Source: Corythucha ciliata
Taxonomy: Eukaryota > Arthropoda > Insecta > Hemiptera > Tingidae
NCBI GenBank assembly: GCA_038030265.1
Contig: CM075939.1
Location: 26,145,253 to 26,209,252, forward strand
Reading direction: 5' to 3'
Length of the DNA: 64,000 bases
The number at the start of each line of letters is the position of its first letter. The stretch's first letter is position 1. Positions 22,046-33,593 of the stretch are shown one piece after another. The notes below the pieces were generated by a model that made no database searches, was not told the origin of the DNA, and saw nothing but the letters and a program-made list of their open reading frames with translations. Position numbers and translations under genes: made by a program.

Positions 22046-23406
22046 TCAAAATGCGCGGGTTTTAATCGATTCTTTGACGAATTCCTCGGCCGTTTTAACG
22101 TCTTTTTTAATGAACGGTAGAGCTGTTTCAAGAAGACAACATTCATACGATGACAAGTCCGGTATGCCCAAATTTTTCTGTATGCCTCCCGGCCCCAGTT
22201 GTAAAGGAGTAGCGAAATAATTCAAGTCGGCAATCATGTTGGACATGACGAAGGCACATTCGATGTTGTTTTGGTCCCCTGCGGAGGAGATACACGGATG
22301 AGGTAAAAATCAACGTATGATACGTGATTGGTAAAAAAACAAACAAATAAACTTGCCGTTGATTGCTCTTGCAAGAGATGACGCAAATTTAGCGACAGCA
22401 AATGCTTGAGAAAGACACGCAATGTCCTTTCCGTCGTAAGCTCTTGAGACTTCGTCACCGGCTGTTTGTACGGCTCTAGTTATTCTGACCACTTCTTCCT
22501 GTTGTTCAAAGTGGAGGGGGATGATTGGGTGCTCTCCATTTATTTTGTTGTTCTAAATCTTGTGTCATTTACCGTCGTCAGCTGTGAACTGGGCTTTGCT
22601 CTGGACAGAACTGGAACAATAGTAGCTGGGGATTGTCCTCCAATTATTGGCACAGAAACGCCATCCGGAGAAACCTTCGTCAAATAAAAAGCTATTGGCT
22701 TGTAGAAATCACCCCCCCCCCCCATATCCATCACATACTTGCAATACTTCAGCGACTAACGAATCCGCCCTTATGGCGCTTAAAGTTGTGAGTCCGAACA
22801 TTTTGTTTGGGTCAACAAACTTGTTTTTAGCTTTAATTACTTCGCAGGCGACTGGTAACGTGAAGTTGACTGGACATGACGCAACGCATACAAAAGCCTG
22901 AACGGAAACGTGTGTGTTGGGCTTGGATTTTCATTTCAGTTAGATGTTTGGGTACTTTGGGACAACAAGCCGCAATGCTCGCTGAAATTTCCATCACAGC
23001 CTTGCCGTTGATACTTTGTAAAGTCCCTTCTGAAGGTACTTCATTTTGCTTCTCAGTGGGAACTCCTGCCGTTATTATGACAACGTCAGCGCCCTGAAAT
23101 TCTATCGAGTGCTCAGTGTGGCAGATTTTGAGTGCTGGATTCGTTTGGGGGGGGGGCAACCTTTAACGCTTGTTCGTGGCTCGACATGCCCGTGCACGCG
23201 GTTACGTTGCTCTTTGTGTCAACGTGATTTAGTTCAAGTGCCAGGCCTCGTGTGTCTTCGCAGTCATGAACTGCTATCTCATCGAACCAAGGGCTCTGTT
23301 TCAGAAGTAGGCTCAGGGGCTGGCCCACTCGGGTCAGGGCGCCCATTAATGCCACTTTTAAACCTTTTTGTGGAGATCTGAACATTGATTGACGGAAAGC
23401 ATACAA
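22046..23406 (-). CDS. Mitochondrial malate dehydrogenase-like protein, six exons, catalytic site lost
   Basis: Exons on the minus strand: 23406-23161, 23093-22956, 22897-22739, 22698-22573, 22498-22357, 22278-22046. Joined, they give 347 residues, close to the usual ~340 of mitochondrial MDH. The whole fold is recognisable: KVALMGALTRVGQPLSLLL at the start, then GADVVIITAGVP, VNFTLPVACEV, VSVPIIGG and a C-terminal PGGIQKNLGI. Family MDH oxidises malate with NAD in the mitochondrial matrix. Here the substrate-loop arginines after AGVP are gone, NPVN is CPVN (136), TTLDIVR is TTLSAIR (168-171) and the catalytic-histidine motif GGHAGKT is GGQSPAT (Gln203). The middle glycine of the nucleotide-binding loop is lost too. 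Reading frame and splice sites are intact, so this is a diverged paralogue and probable pseudoenzyme rather than a decayed copy. The start MYAFRQSMFR is basic, like a short import signal. Intron 5 uses a GC donor. Confidence 0.9.
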
Positions 23407-26400
23407 GGTGGACGTAAATTACCTCTTGTTTGTTGCCGTATTGCAGGCGATGCGTTAACACATCTTCGACCAAATTTAATTAAATTCATTCCGAGTATAA
23501 AATGCAAAATTTTAGACCCAAAGGTGGTGCCTCATTAGCACAGAATTTTAGAACTCGTACTAACATGTGTGTTTTATAAACAACGTTGTCAGACATACGT
23601 CTGACAAAATTCCCTCAAACTTGGAGTAAATAGTCCCCTCCACCCGCCAACTATGTGAGTTATGACGACTACTGCAGTGCGGAAGGAGTAACCCCCCCCC
23701 CGCCTTTGTGTTCACCCAATATCGCTTCCTCCTGTTCGCATTTCCGACTAATACTTCCCTAACAGGATCATTAATGTTGCGAAACCAGTAGAAAGAAGCG
23801 TTGTATAGTTCTTCCAGTCAAATAGGCAATGGGGAAAGCTAAAACAACGCCGACTAAAATGTTTAAAAAAGGGCGGTCATCGGCCTACAAACACTTATTA
23901 AATTGGATCAAATGTTGTAAGTCAGTGCTTGGATAATTTTCTGTTTGTATGAATCCCCGAAATCTCTATCAAAGGTGAATTTCACATTTTAAATCATTTC
24001 ACCGGCGAAAACTATTTTTTTTTTTTTTTTTACGGCTATTCATCCTCCCACGAGCAGTTGTTATTTTTCTCCATTTCATCTCAGGTACTGATTAAATCCC
24101 CCCCCCCTCTTCACCATCCGTCAACCATTAATGATTAGAAAATGTGCCAGACGAACTGTTTAAAGCTTGGCGACGATTTGTACAACCCACAAAAAAGGGG
24201 GAGAAATCCGATTTTAGCATTGCTCCAGATTCGCTCGTTTTTTTTTTTTTGTATTTCGCTTTTTTACTGCCGTCTCTTCGAGCCGAACCGGCTCACTTAC
24301 GGCATATTTAATCGGTCATTCCACTCTTTTATTATTTTATTTTTTTTAGTCTGGGAAAGTGTGGAAATGCAGGAATTGATATCTCTTACTGTAACTTGGT
24401 TATACGTATAGCAAGTTGCTATTTAAAAAAAATTCAAACCAGCTGCAATGAAGATCTGTGACGGTGTGACCTAGGAAATTAAAAACAACAGGATTCATTG
24501 CACTCAAACTATAGATTTTCAATGTTGTACTACCTCCATCCATAAACTTATTACACATATCTGTACATATAGCGACAAAATCGCACGATAGTTGGAATAT
24601 AAGAGTGCTCACGTCTGGCGCGTGACTGAAAACGTCATATCGAATGTTTTGTAATGATGTTGTAAGAACAAGGGGGATCCTATTAAAACTCCCTGCTTTA
24701 CTTATGTTACTTCATGTCACGGCTACGAGCCGACTGACAGTTATCGTGACCCCAAGATATTGTATACATATATGTATGATATAATATACCAGGAATACAA
24801 TTTTGTTCATCATCAGCCGCACTATTTCTACAATTTAGTTGACTGCAAGGGAGGAGGGGAGATTGGTTATTACTATATTTAATGAACTAATCTAATTTTG
24901 TTGTGCTTGATCACTTCATTGAATCAAAATCAAACGTGACGTTCATCTAGGTTGAGCATCGTTCATCCTTTCGTCCGTCGAACTTGGGGGGGGGGGGGGG
25001 TCATTTTTTCGTAGAAACACTCGTGTCGACAAGTCGTCATTGGCTCACGTTAATCAGACGGCACTGAGCTCGAGTTCAAAAAGTGAGTGGGCAGTTTTTC
25101 AGGTGTTTTTCCGGTGTTGCTTCCAATTATTTATTTCTTCATTGTCAAGTATCGTAAAAACGTTGACCCAGAAGGGTGCTAAAAAAAAAAAAAAAAGCCT
25201 TGGGTTGAATGGCTGGTGATTACAACGGGAAGGGGGGGGGGAGAATAATCGACCCCTTTCCACTTTCTCTTCCGTGTGCCCACCCAAAAAAGGGTAAGGT
25301 TGATGTGGCTATTCCGAGACTACGCCACTGGATGAATAAAAGGCCCTGTGTGGACGGAAGCATAATTGCTGGCCCTTCACGCTTTCTTGTGTGGCGATGA
25401 AACCGCGTACATTGTGCTCTTAAATATACCTTGAATTTTCGGTCTAGAACGGTAGATTGTAAGCTGCAGAAATGTCAATGTCCGTACGCCGTACGTGGGT
25501 TTTTCCGTTGGGTGTCCAGCCCTAACTTTTCGAAAATTGAAGGGATTTGGCTACTTTTTTTTTTAAGTTTTGCAGTATTCTGCACCGTGGAGGTCCCACA
25601 AAGAAAGCCATGGCTAATTTTCAACTTCGAAAAAAAAAAAATAATGAAAAATAGACTAATTTTAGCACTTTTTGTGCCGTCCACTTAAAATGGTAAGATA
25701 CGTACAAACTACATGCTTACAATGCTTACAAGTTACAATTAATACAGTTTTTGTGAAGTCAGCGCCATCACATGCGAAAAGAAGCGTTCGACGCCGACTT
25801 TCTGATGAAAAAATGTACCTATGACCGTATATTTGTAAGCTTTCATCGAAATTCATCTAAATCTCATTGAATTTGTTATTCTTGACTATTGTTTGTGATT
25901 TTTTTTTTTTAAGTCGGTTCGTTTTTGTGTGAGCTAAACTTTGAGTAATGGTGACTAATCGTCAAATAGGACAACGAGTCTTTTATTTTTGCCGAAAAGT
26001 AGGTATACAATATCTGGATAAAATTTCCTGTTTCTTGTCTGAATTGAGAATTTTCAGGGCCAAACCCGGATCCGAATCACCCTGAGCCATAGCGTTGTCA
26101 TCGCGGCTTAAATAAAGTGTTTTTTGCGAAAGAGCCCCGCGGCGATTATATTAAACACACAGCCACTTGACTGAACGTTCCAATCTTGATTTGGAGCCTC
26201 TTGATCTTCAAACCCTCGGTCCTCTGATAAAATGTTTTACTAAAGTTTGTAAACCGGGGTTTTCCTCATACGTCGTCTTCATTCAGACAAAAATATGAGA
26301 AGGTACCTATTTTTTGGGGGGATGAAATCTGAAAGCTATTAAGAATAGCCCTGAAAGTAGTTTGTTCTCTTAACTTTTACCTAAGCGAAAGGATGTACAC

Positions 26401-27317
26401 TAAACGTGATTATATTCCAATTTTATAAATAAATCGGCGGTGTTTGTCTGGGTCAAGGTCAATGTCCTACACACTGTCATGCATTAGAACGTCGCCCCTC
26501 GGCTAGTGCTATTTGGGTCAACCCCTGAATTTATTGTGTCAAGAAATCGCCTTTGCATTTACGTCCCACGAAGAGCAACTAACATAGCACAAGGCTGCGG
26601 TTTCTCTAACTGCTTTACTACAAATGTATATAAATAAAAAAAGAATAATTCTGAATAACCTTTGCATAATGTAGCATTTCATCGTAAAATTTATTAAATA
26701 ACATTAAAATAATATTAAAAAAAAAACATGAGTACGAAGTGTTAGAACGGGCAACACAATTCTTCACACTAATATTCGGCAATAATTAAAGAAGTGTAGT
26801 TGTTTGTTTGCTATGAGAGGAGAATCACCGACAACAACCTTGACGAGAGTTTGGGACTACACCAAACGTTTGTTTATTAGCACATTCCTTTTTATTTTCC
26901 GTTTGTAGCGTGACTCTTCGCTCGGTAGGTACTTAAAACAAAAAATTTCAATGAGTTATTGGACATTTTAATGACTAGTGTATTTCTCGTATACCTACAT
27001 ATTATTTACATTCTCCTTTGTTTTCACGACCATAACGAAACTGTTTTTTGTTCACTAATTATCTTTTTGTTTTTATGGGAAATTACGTCGGGCATAAATG
27101 TAGGAAAACAACGTCGATCTCATTTGAACAAATAAGAGTGAGTTACGCGACCAAAAATTTCCGTCTTTGGTTTATCATTAGGTGCAGAAGATTTGGGTGT
27201 TTTTTGTTTTTCCCTTTTGGCACAATTATATTTGTATTAAACGATGACAAACTCATTTTGAAACGATTCGTTTTAAATTTACGCGAAATGGTACAAGGAA
27301 TATTGTGAAGTCGAGCG
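23407..27317. other. Long gene-poor intergenic stretch
   Basis: Nothing with a recognisable protein family. It holds many homopolymer runs (for example 15 G at 24986-25000, 10 G near 25221 and several A or T runs), and short open frames without domain or splice support. The promoter of the MDH-like gene should lie just above 23406. Confidence 0.45.
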
Positions 27318-27443
27318 AGGCCCGCCGCAAATTGAGCCCAAGCGTGGGTCACCCAAGCTCAAAAAACAGTTGAAAATGTATAGTCTTTTAACTGTTTTTT
27401 GAGCTTGGGTGACCCACGCGTGGGCTCAATTTGCGGTGGGCCT
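27318..27443. mobile_element. Near-perfect 126 bp palindrome
   Basis: Arms AGGCCCGCCGCAAATTGAGC... and their inverse, ~54 bases each, around a ~18 base loop. It abuts the left inverted repeat of the structure at 27446-29050. Probably a small MITE or a hairpin-forming tip. Confidence 0.65.
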
Positions 27444-27904
27444 GAGGGGCATACAAGTACTACCCCTCGCCCATTAACCCCTTACCGTTTTACGCACAAA
27501 GTATTTGGAATATTTCATTTTTCATGGTCTCATATGAAACCTTATAAACCCTCACAAAAATAATTTTGAAGAGATCGTCCCGTTATCCTAATCTTGAACT
27601 GTTCAAGGAATCTAAAGTGTGGTCTATTCACCAACTTTTTGTGATGTCAGCTTGTTTACATTTGTATCAAATTAATTTAGCTCCTTACTAAAGCACGTTT
27701 ACTTGACAAGGTTTTCAAGGGATTCAGCAATTATCATTCCGAGACACTATACTAATGCGTATGCGAGGCATGCCCTAATTTTCGCCTTGAACTTAGCTAG
27801 GAAATTTAGATTTAAATTACAGGTTTTTTATCCCTAGGGAGGTATAAACGATTTTTGAAAGAAAATGTTGTATGCTATATTACATGAATTGGATTGCTTT
27901 TGAT

Positions 27905-28479
27905 GACTGTAACTGATTTGGGGAAATCAACGACCGAGCCTTGGTGGGAACGGCATTCGAATTGGGCAAAGGGCAGCGAAGACGGTGCGATTGAATTGGG
28001 GAAACTTAATAATCGGTTGACCCTTTGCTCTTTTGCGATAAAAACAAATATAAAAAAAAATATAATAACAAATATAAAAGTGAAACTTCCAACCACGACA
28101 GTTAGGAGCGTTCTAGACTTCACGGCTTGCTTGTTTATAAAAATGGAAGTTGCCATAACCGAAAAATTCACATCTTCGCGTGGTAAAATTGCGATTATTG
28201 TTGAGAGCCACAAGTATACTGAGCATCGGAAACTCATGGATAGGAATGTCACTTTTAGGTGCTATAATCGGAAGTGTGGTGTTTCACTATGTACGGATTC
28301 TAAAGTGTCAAAGGTATTGTCAGCAAATTCCAACCAGCATAATCATCCCCCCCCCCCAATTCGATGGGTTTTCCCCAATTCGATTGCCATTAACTAGCCA
28401 GCCTGTTCCCAATTCGATCATGCATTTTTCCCCAATTCGATTGTGTTTCGCTCGCTTTTTCCCCAAATCAAATACAACC
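27905..28479 (+). mobile_element. 575 bp mini-element with 8 bp target duplication
   Basis: Imperfect TIRs (GACTGTAACTGATTTGGGGA on the left, GGTTGTATTTGATTTGGGGA inverted on the right) flanked by perfect 8 bp direct repeats CTTTTGAT (27897-27904 and 28480-28487). Subterminal copies of TCGAATTGGGG point inward from both ends. It carries the FLYWCH coding fragment. The arrangement fits a non-autonomous derivative of a MULE-like or related element, but superfamily is inferred only. Confidence 0.65.
28142..28397 (+). pseudogene. FLYWCH zinc-finger fragment, probable transposase remnant
   Basis: The frame (open from 27894; ATG at 28142 fits the domain start) encodes a FLYWCH-type zinc finger: FTSSRGK at the front, FRCYNRKCGVSL in the middle (the usual WRC tryptophan replaced by Phe) and a terminal HNH, so the C2H2 ligands are present. 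FLYWCH fingers are DNA-binding and often sit at the N terminus of MULE transposases in arthropods. The frame runs out soon after HNHPPPP, with no DDE domain. It lies within an 8 bp-flanked mini-element, so it is likely a deletion derivative of a transposase gene, not a host gene. Confidence 0.7.
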
Positions 28480-28802
28480 CTTTTGATAAATGGTTTCGTT
28501 TTTTTGTTTTGTTATTTATTCGTTATTTATCTATTGTGTTAATTTATTAGTGGATTATATTTCGTGATTTTGTTTTCTTTCTTGTTATTATTTAAATCAG
28601 TATTAAAGTAGGTATATTGTAATTATTCTTCCGTGACGCAGAGAAGAGATTCTATTTGAACGTTTTGAAGTTTATAGAGTAACTCCAGCCCTCAACACAC
28701 GAGTATTCTTTCGAGGGCTGGCATCGAGTTCATCTGTTTTCCTTTCGTTGTTGTTATTTTGATGCAAATATATCTATCTATCTATCTTAAATAGTCTTCA
28801 GA

Positions 28803-28941
28803 CAAGGCCAGCAGAGCCTGAATTTCAATTTTGACTTTCCTCGAATTTTAAATTAACTTTATAAAAATTACTGGAACTTTTATAAATTTAATTTAAAATT
28901 CGAGGAAAGTCAAAATTGAAATTCAGGCTCTGCTGGCCTTG
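28803..28941. mobile_element. 139 bp palindromic MITE
   Basis: Arms begin CAAGGCCAGCAGAGCCTGAA and end with the inverse, ~55 bases each with a short AT-rich centre. Inserted inside the 27446-29050 element. Confidence 0.65.
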
Positions 28942-29130
28942 ACTCAAGCCAAGGTTTCATATAAGACCATAAAAAATGAAATATGCCAAATACTTTGCGC
29001 GTAAAACGGTGAGGGGATAATGAGCGAAGGGTAGTACTTCTGAGCCCCCTTAATGGTAGCTTACCGGAAACATTTGAAGTCTTTCAGAAGCCACGTCGCG
29101 GAGTTGCACTAATGGTCTAACGCACTATAC

Positions 29131-29330
29131 GGGGTGGAAGGGGAAAAGTGTGACAAAAAAATTTGGGTGATAGTGGACCTCATTTGCGACCGAAATCACC
29201 ATATACACCATGGTTCGAAAATCAAAATCCTTCGAGATATGATTTTTCTAACGATTTTTAAGGCTTAGGTACATAATTTTTTTAATTAACTGCGAAAAAC
29301 TCGCATTCAGTTTGAATTTTTGCAACTTTT
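29131..29330 (+). repeat. Solo end related to the CAGGGTGG inverted-repeat element
   Basis: TATACGGGGTGG, then AAGTGTGACAAAAA and TTTGGGT, parallels the tip and first ~40 bases of the 17076-18498 element. No partner end was found nearby, so it is a diverged relic. Confidence 0.45.
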
Positions 29331-29917
29331 GATGATGGATTCGGAAAGAGCACACTATTTCCTGTCAGGATTAGCCATTTTCGATAGGCTTTAACTATTT
29401 TATGTGCCCTTAAATGCGGCTCAATGTCGTGCAAATCGGGGATTTATTTTTTTTTTCAAAAAAAGTCAGTCCACGTTTGTCCACATCTGTGTGTACGGAC
29501 AACCCGTGATTCAGAAAAACATCTTCAAAGTGTCCTTTTCAAAAATAGTCCTAAGCTTTTCTTAGTTGATTGGCGAGTTTTCGTCAGAAATGACCATTTT
29601 TTAGAAAAAATAATGATTTTTCTCTTCAAAATCGCTTGTTTTGACCCACAAAATTCGATCAATCCTTGTGATTTTAACGTGTGAAAAGGGTCTACATTTA
29701 TTGACGGCGACATTGTGTGGTTTTCGTTGTGACAAATATGTTTATGTGTATGAAATATTTTGTCTCCACACGTGTTTTATTTTATAAGCCATCCTCAGTG
29801 GTTCTATCTGACAGCAAAAACAAGGGTATAAATGTGAAAAGGTATATGTATATGGTATGTATATGTGAAAAGGGTATAAAACCACATCCAAAGCTATCCT
29901 TGGAGTGGAATTAATGT

Positions 29918-32060
29918 GTGCGCCTACAAAAGTATCAAAAAATGTTGCTCCGGCAGCTGGCTGGTACAGTTGACTTGTGTTCGATGCCTATCAAATCCGT
30001 CAAACATAAACAGCGTAGACTTAAACTTTGTAAATCAATTGCTTTAGTTAGATCTATAAATGAGAGGGATAAACTGGCTAAATTAGTTCGTAACATCCTG
30101 AAAATTCTGAATTAAAAAATAAATTTGTTGGAACCAACTTAAAACTTTGCTTAAAATTACCAAGAACGATTACTTCTACAATCAAGTTCAAAAAGCAGAT
30201 ACAGTCAGTAAAATATGGAAGACCATCAATAGCTCCCTAGGGATAAATACCAGCTCTACTGATAGCATTAAGAAACTAGAAATAGAAGGAGTCAACGTTG
30301 ACGATTCACTAGACATAGCCAATAGCCTTAATGTGTTTTTCTCAAGCATTCGTAAGACTCTAAACTCAAAATTCCCTCAGTTTTATTCGTCACATGGAGT
30401 TCCCCCGAAAGTAGCACGTAAAATGAGCTTTTCCCAGGTCAATTCAGCTGAAATTTATGAATGTATACGTTCGATCAAGGGAGGAACTGATCCAGGAGCT
30501 GATGGTATTTCTTCTGAGCTTATGATGAATTTATCCAGCTACAGTATAAGTTCACCACTGGCGCATATTATCAATCTCAGTCTCCTGAACGGAGCATTTC
30601 CTGATGCGCTAAAAATTGCAAAAGTACGGCCGTTATACAATAATAAGGATGCCACGATAAACCTAAAATATGCCTATCTCGCTGTTATAAAACTGTTTTC
30701 CAAATTAATTGAAAAACTCGCAAAAACTCAATTATATAACTATCTAGAAAATAACAATCTGCTTCATCCTTCTCAGTTTTTGGCTTTAGGCAAGGCAAGA
30801 GTACACAGGATGATTTGTTCCGTGCTGTTTCACACATATCAAAAGAGCCTAATAATGGTAAACTGGTTTTGAGTGTTTTTGTTGATCTAACTAAGGCCTT
30901 TGATACAGTGGAACACGGCAGGCTTTTAAAAAACTCGAAAGTCTAGGTATGAATCGTGTTGTAATTAGATGGTTCAAATCATATCTATCGGGTAGATCCC
31001 AGTATGTGCAGTTGAACGATATTACGAGCAGGGAAACTCCAGTTTCCCTAGTTCCTCCTGTTCCTAGTACGTAAACGACCTGTTAAAACTTGATGCTGGG
31101 GTGGAGTTTACTGCACTTGCTGATGATATGTAGTGCTTACATCAAGAGGTGATTGCTGGACGCAGGTGCACCTTAGCGCAGATAAAGCCCTTAGGCTAAT
31201 TAAAAAATGGTTTAATGATAATAGTTTAGCATTATAAATGTAGCAAAAACTAAATGTATGACGTTCTCTTTAACAAGGCAGGGCAGCCCTATCAATCTTC
31301 TCCCAATCGCAATCCATCATGATCTCTGTGAATCTTCCATCAAATGCAGCTGTCCTGAGCTAGAGAAAGAGTTGACTCAGTTAAATACCTAGGGGTTATC
31401 TTCGACCGTTTTTTAAAATGGAAAAAGCACATAAATCAACTTGTTAGTAGAATAATAAAATCTCTACACTTTTTTGTAATACTTCGTAAATTTCTCTCCA
31501 CCTGAGGACGAACCTGAAAATGGTTTTTTACGCCCTATGCTGTAGTATCCTTATTTATGGCATTCCATTCTGGGGTGGGGCTTTATGATGTAGACTTTAA
31601 GCATTTCAAAATATGCCTAAATTCAATTATTCGCACCATCACTCGCTCTCGGCGGGAAACACCTACAGCAGTATTGTACAAGGGATTTGGCTGCCTATCA
31701 CCTCGTTTAATCTATGTTTATCGAACACTTATATGTATATTTCAATAAAATTAAGCCTCGCCTAGGCCATGAACCATTAAGAGCAACAAGACAACAAGAG
31801 CTGCTGCAGCAGGGAGGAGCTTCATTATACCACCGCATTCAAATTTCTTTATGAGACAATTTCCATGGTTGGGACCATTTCTATACTCAAGCCTACCGTA
31901 CACAATTAGAGAACGCCAGCACACTCAAAGGTCGTTTAAAAAATCACTTCACGCTAATGGATATTGGCAGTGACAATGCGCGTGCAAATTCAACATTACA
32001 GAAAATTTTATTTGGCTAGACGCTGTAAGTAACTCCCCTTGTATACTGTAACTATACATA
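29918..32060 (+). pseudogene. Non-LTR (Jockey/CR1-like) retrotransposon, frameshifted
   Basis: A longer ORF2 relic. The frame at 30147-30872 holds the pre-RT linker (VSKIWKTINSSLG) and RT motifs: TDPGADGISSELM, then FPDALKIAKVRPLYNN and the LFSKLIEKLAKTQLYNYLE region. A frame change near 30785 leads to FVDLTKAFDTVEHGRLLK (30880-30930), the LADDM version of the catalytic YADD box (31115-31130), VKYLGVIFDRFLKWKKHI (31380-31430) and LIYGIPFWGG (31545-31580). Several frame changes and stops make it inactive. The endonuclease is mostly missing, with at most a remnant before 30115. It represents a different copy from that at 14.8-16.0 kb. Confidence 0.9.
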
Positions 32061-33100
32061 AGTTAACTAAAGATATAAATTATTTAACTGATGTCCGGAC
32101 GACTCGGGAAGGCAAAGCATCTGCTCGGTGCTCGGCGAGTACTGCATGTGTGGACCTTAAGAAAAGTCGTTCGAGGCATTTGTCTGGCATTGAGATATTC
32201 CGATAGGGGAATACAGTAAGAAATGACCCACATGTTCACCTCCACAGAACACATGTTCAGATGATCCAATGTCGGGGCAAAAATTTTGCAAACTTCGAAC
32301 GCTGTCGTCCCTGTATGTCCCACTGAAATTGTCTGGCGTTTGCTACTAAGGAAACCTCTCTAAACGTATGTTAAGCCTTTACAAACGCCAGTTACGATCA
32401 GATGATCCGAAAAACGATTTTTTTTTGCAAACGGCAAGACACCCTGCCCTGCGCTAAACATTTATGGCGACGATACAGGCGCATTTGCTTATGCCCATGT
32501 AACGTCGTGATGATGGTTTCAAGCGCGGTCAGATGATACGGATTTTTCATACGGTGGGCTCCTGGACTATAAGTAACTTAGGTAATTAACTAATTTCTTT
32601 GAGTAAAACTATTCATTTTATTGCAAAACTATTGCCGACTAGTTTCGGGGTAGAGCACCCCATTTTCAAAAAGGCCGAAACAAATCCCTTTTGTCACATG
32701 TCAAACACAAAATTCCTAAAATCCTGCTGACGGACGAATACAAAGACAAAATAGTAGAGGAAGTCAACGAGTGTCGAAGACACACTAAAACTTATTTTAA
32801 TAATGGTCCTGATGATGGCCTACACAGGCAGAAAATCGATTAGACCAAGAACAAGAAAGAAATAAAAACAATTATTGTGGAGAAACAACAACATATACCA
32901 CCTGGACGAATACAAGGAAACTTGTTTCTCCACTAAACGCTTTGAATACCCGTAATCTTTTTTTTAATGAATGGGTGGTGGTGGGGAGGGGGAGTTTCTC
33001 AATATTTACCCTTCTCCTCCTCCTCTGCGTCAAGAGCATATTTTCCCCCAGTGGAATCCGTGAAAACCAAACGTCTTGTCCAATCGATTTGTGGCTCGAC
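32061..33100. other. Intergenic with a possible retroelement relic
   Basis: No gene recognised. Minus-strand positions 32669-32642 read TTGAAAATGGGG, a loop, then CCCCGAAAC, resembling a decayed hammerhead core as found in Penelope-like elements. A short hairpin with GGAGAAACAA/TTGTTTCTCC arms occupies 32878-32935. Confidence 0.35.
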
Positions 33101-33104
33101 CTTT

Positions 33105-33230
33105 CTGCATTCAGGGATTTTTGTGGTTAGATGTTTTTGTGGTCAGAGTTTTTGTCGTAAGAACGTTTTGTGGACAGAGCTGTTTGTTGTCCAATATTTT
33201 TGAGGTTAGAGCTTTTTGTGATTTTAGAAG
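33105..33230 (-). repeat. Short tract of the ~17 bp minisatellite, inverted
   Basis: Repeated TTTTTGTGGTTAGA-like units, the reverse complement of the array at 4920-5632. Confidence 0.6.
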
Positions 33231-33457
33231 ACTCCTTTGTAATTGTTCAAGCTGACGCACGTCTTTTGACGACAAAGTCAGGGTGACTTACGGGATCATC
33301 CCAAATCACGTGTCCAGGTTTTTCCATTTTTGTCTTGTCATATTTTGGGTCTCGATGTTTCCAAACGATCCCGAAAGTTGGCAGCCCTACGGTATCGGTG
33401 CATCTCAGTAGTAGTCGATGGTCCTGTCAAACGATCGGATGGGAGAGACCAACCAAT

Positions 33458-33593
33458 AATTAATAAATTAATTAGACTGACATTATCCGGACGACGATGG
33501 AAGGGCATAGCCCAACACGATTCGAGTTTCGAGAAAAAATGGCTCGAGCCATTTTTCGTCCGGATAATATCAGTCTAATTAATTTATTAATTA
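33458..33593. mobile_element. 136 bp palindromic MITE
   Basis: Left arm AATTAATAAATTAATTAGAC and its inverse on the right, extending inward through ATTATCCGGACGA. CCAACCAATAA words occur close to both ends, but not as a clean duplication. Confidence 0.6.

Larger units (their letters stand above)
27446..29050. mobile_element. 1.6 kb TIR element with nested insertions
   Basis: Left arm 27446-27543 and right arm 28951-29050 are ~100 base inverted repeats sharing AAGTACTACCC, CCGTTTTACGC and AAAGTATTTGG. The interior holds the FLYWCH mini-element at 27905-28479 and a palindrome at 28803-28941. No transposase core is present. Exact tips and target duplication are unresolved. Confidence 0.65.

Noticed and set aside
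23279..23473. Upstream exon for the MDH-like gene (MVEDVLTHRLQYGNKQE) joined through a ~50 bp intron
   Set aside because: The phase does not fit the conserved KVALMG frame, whereas the ATG at 23406 gives a basic presequence directly in frame.
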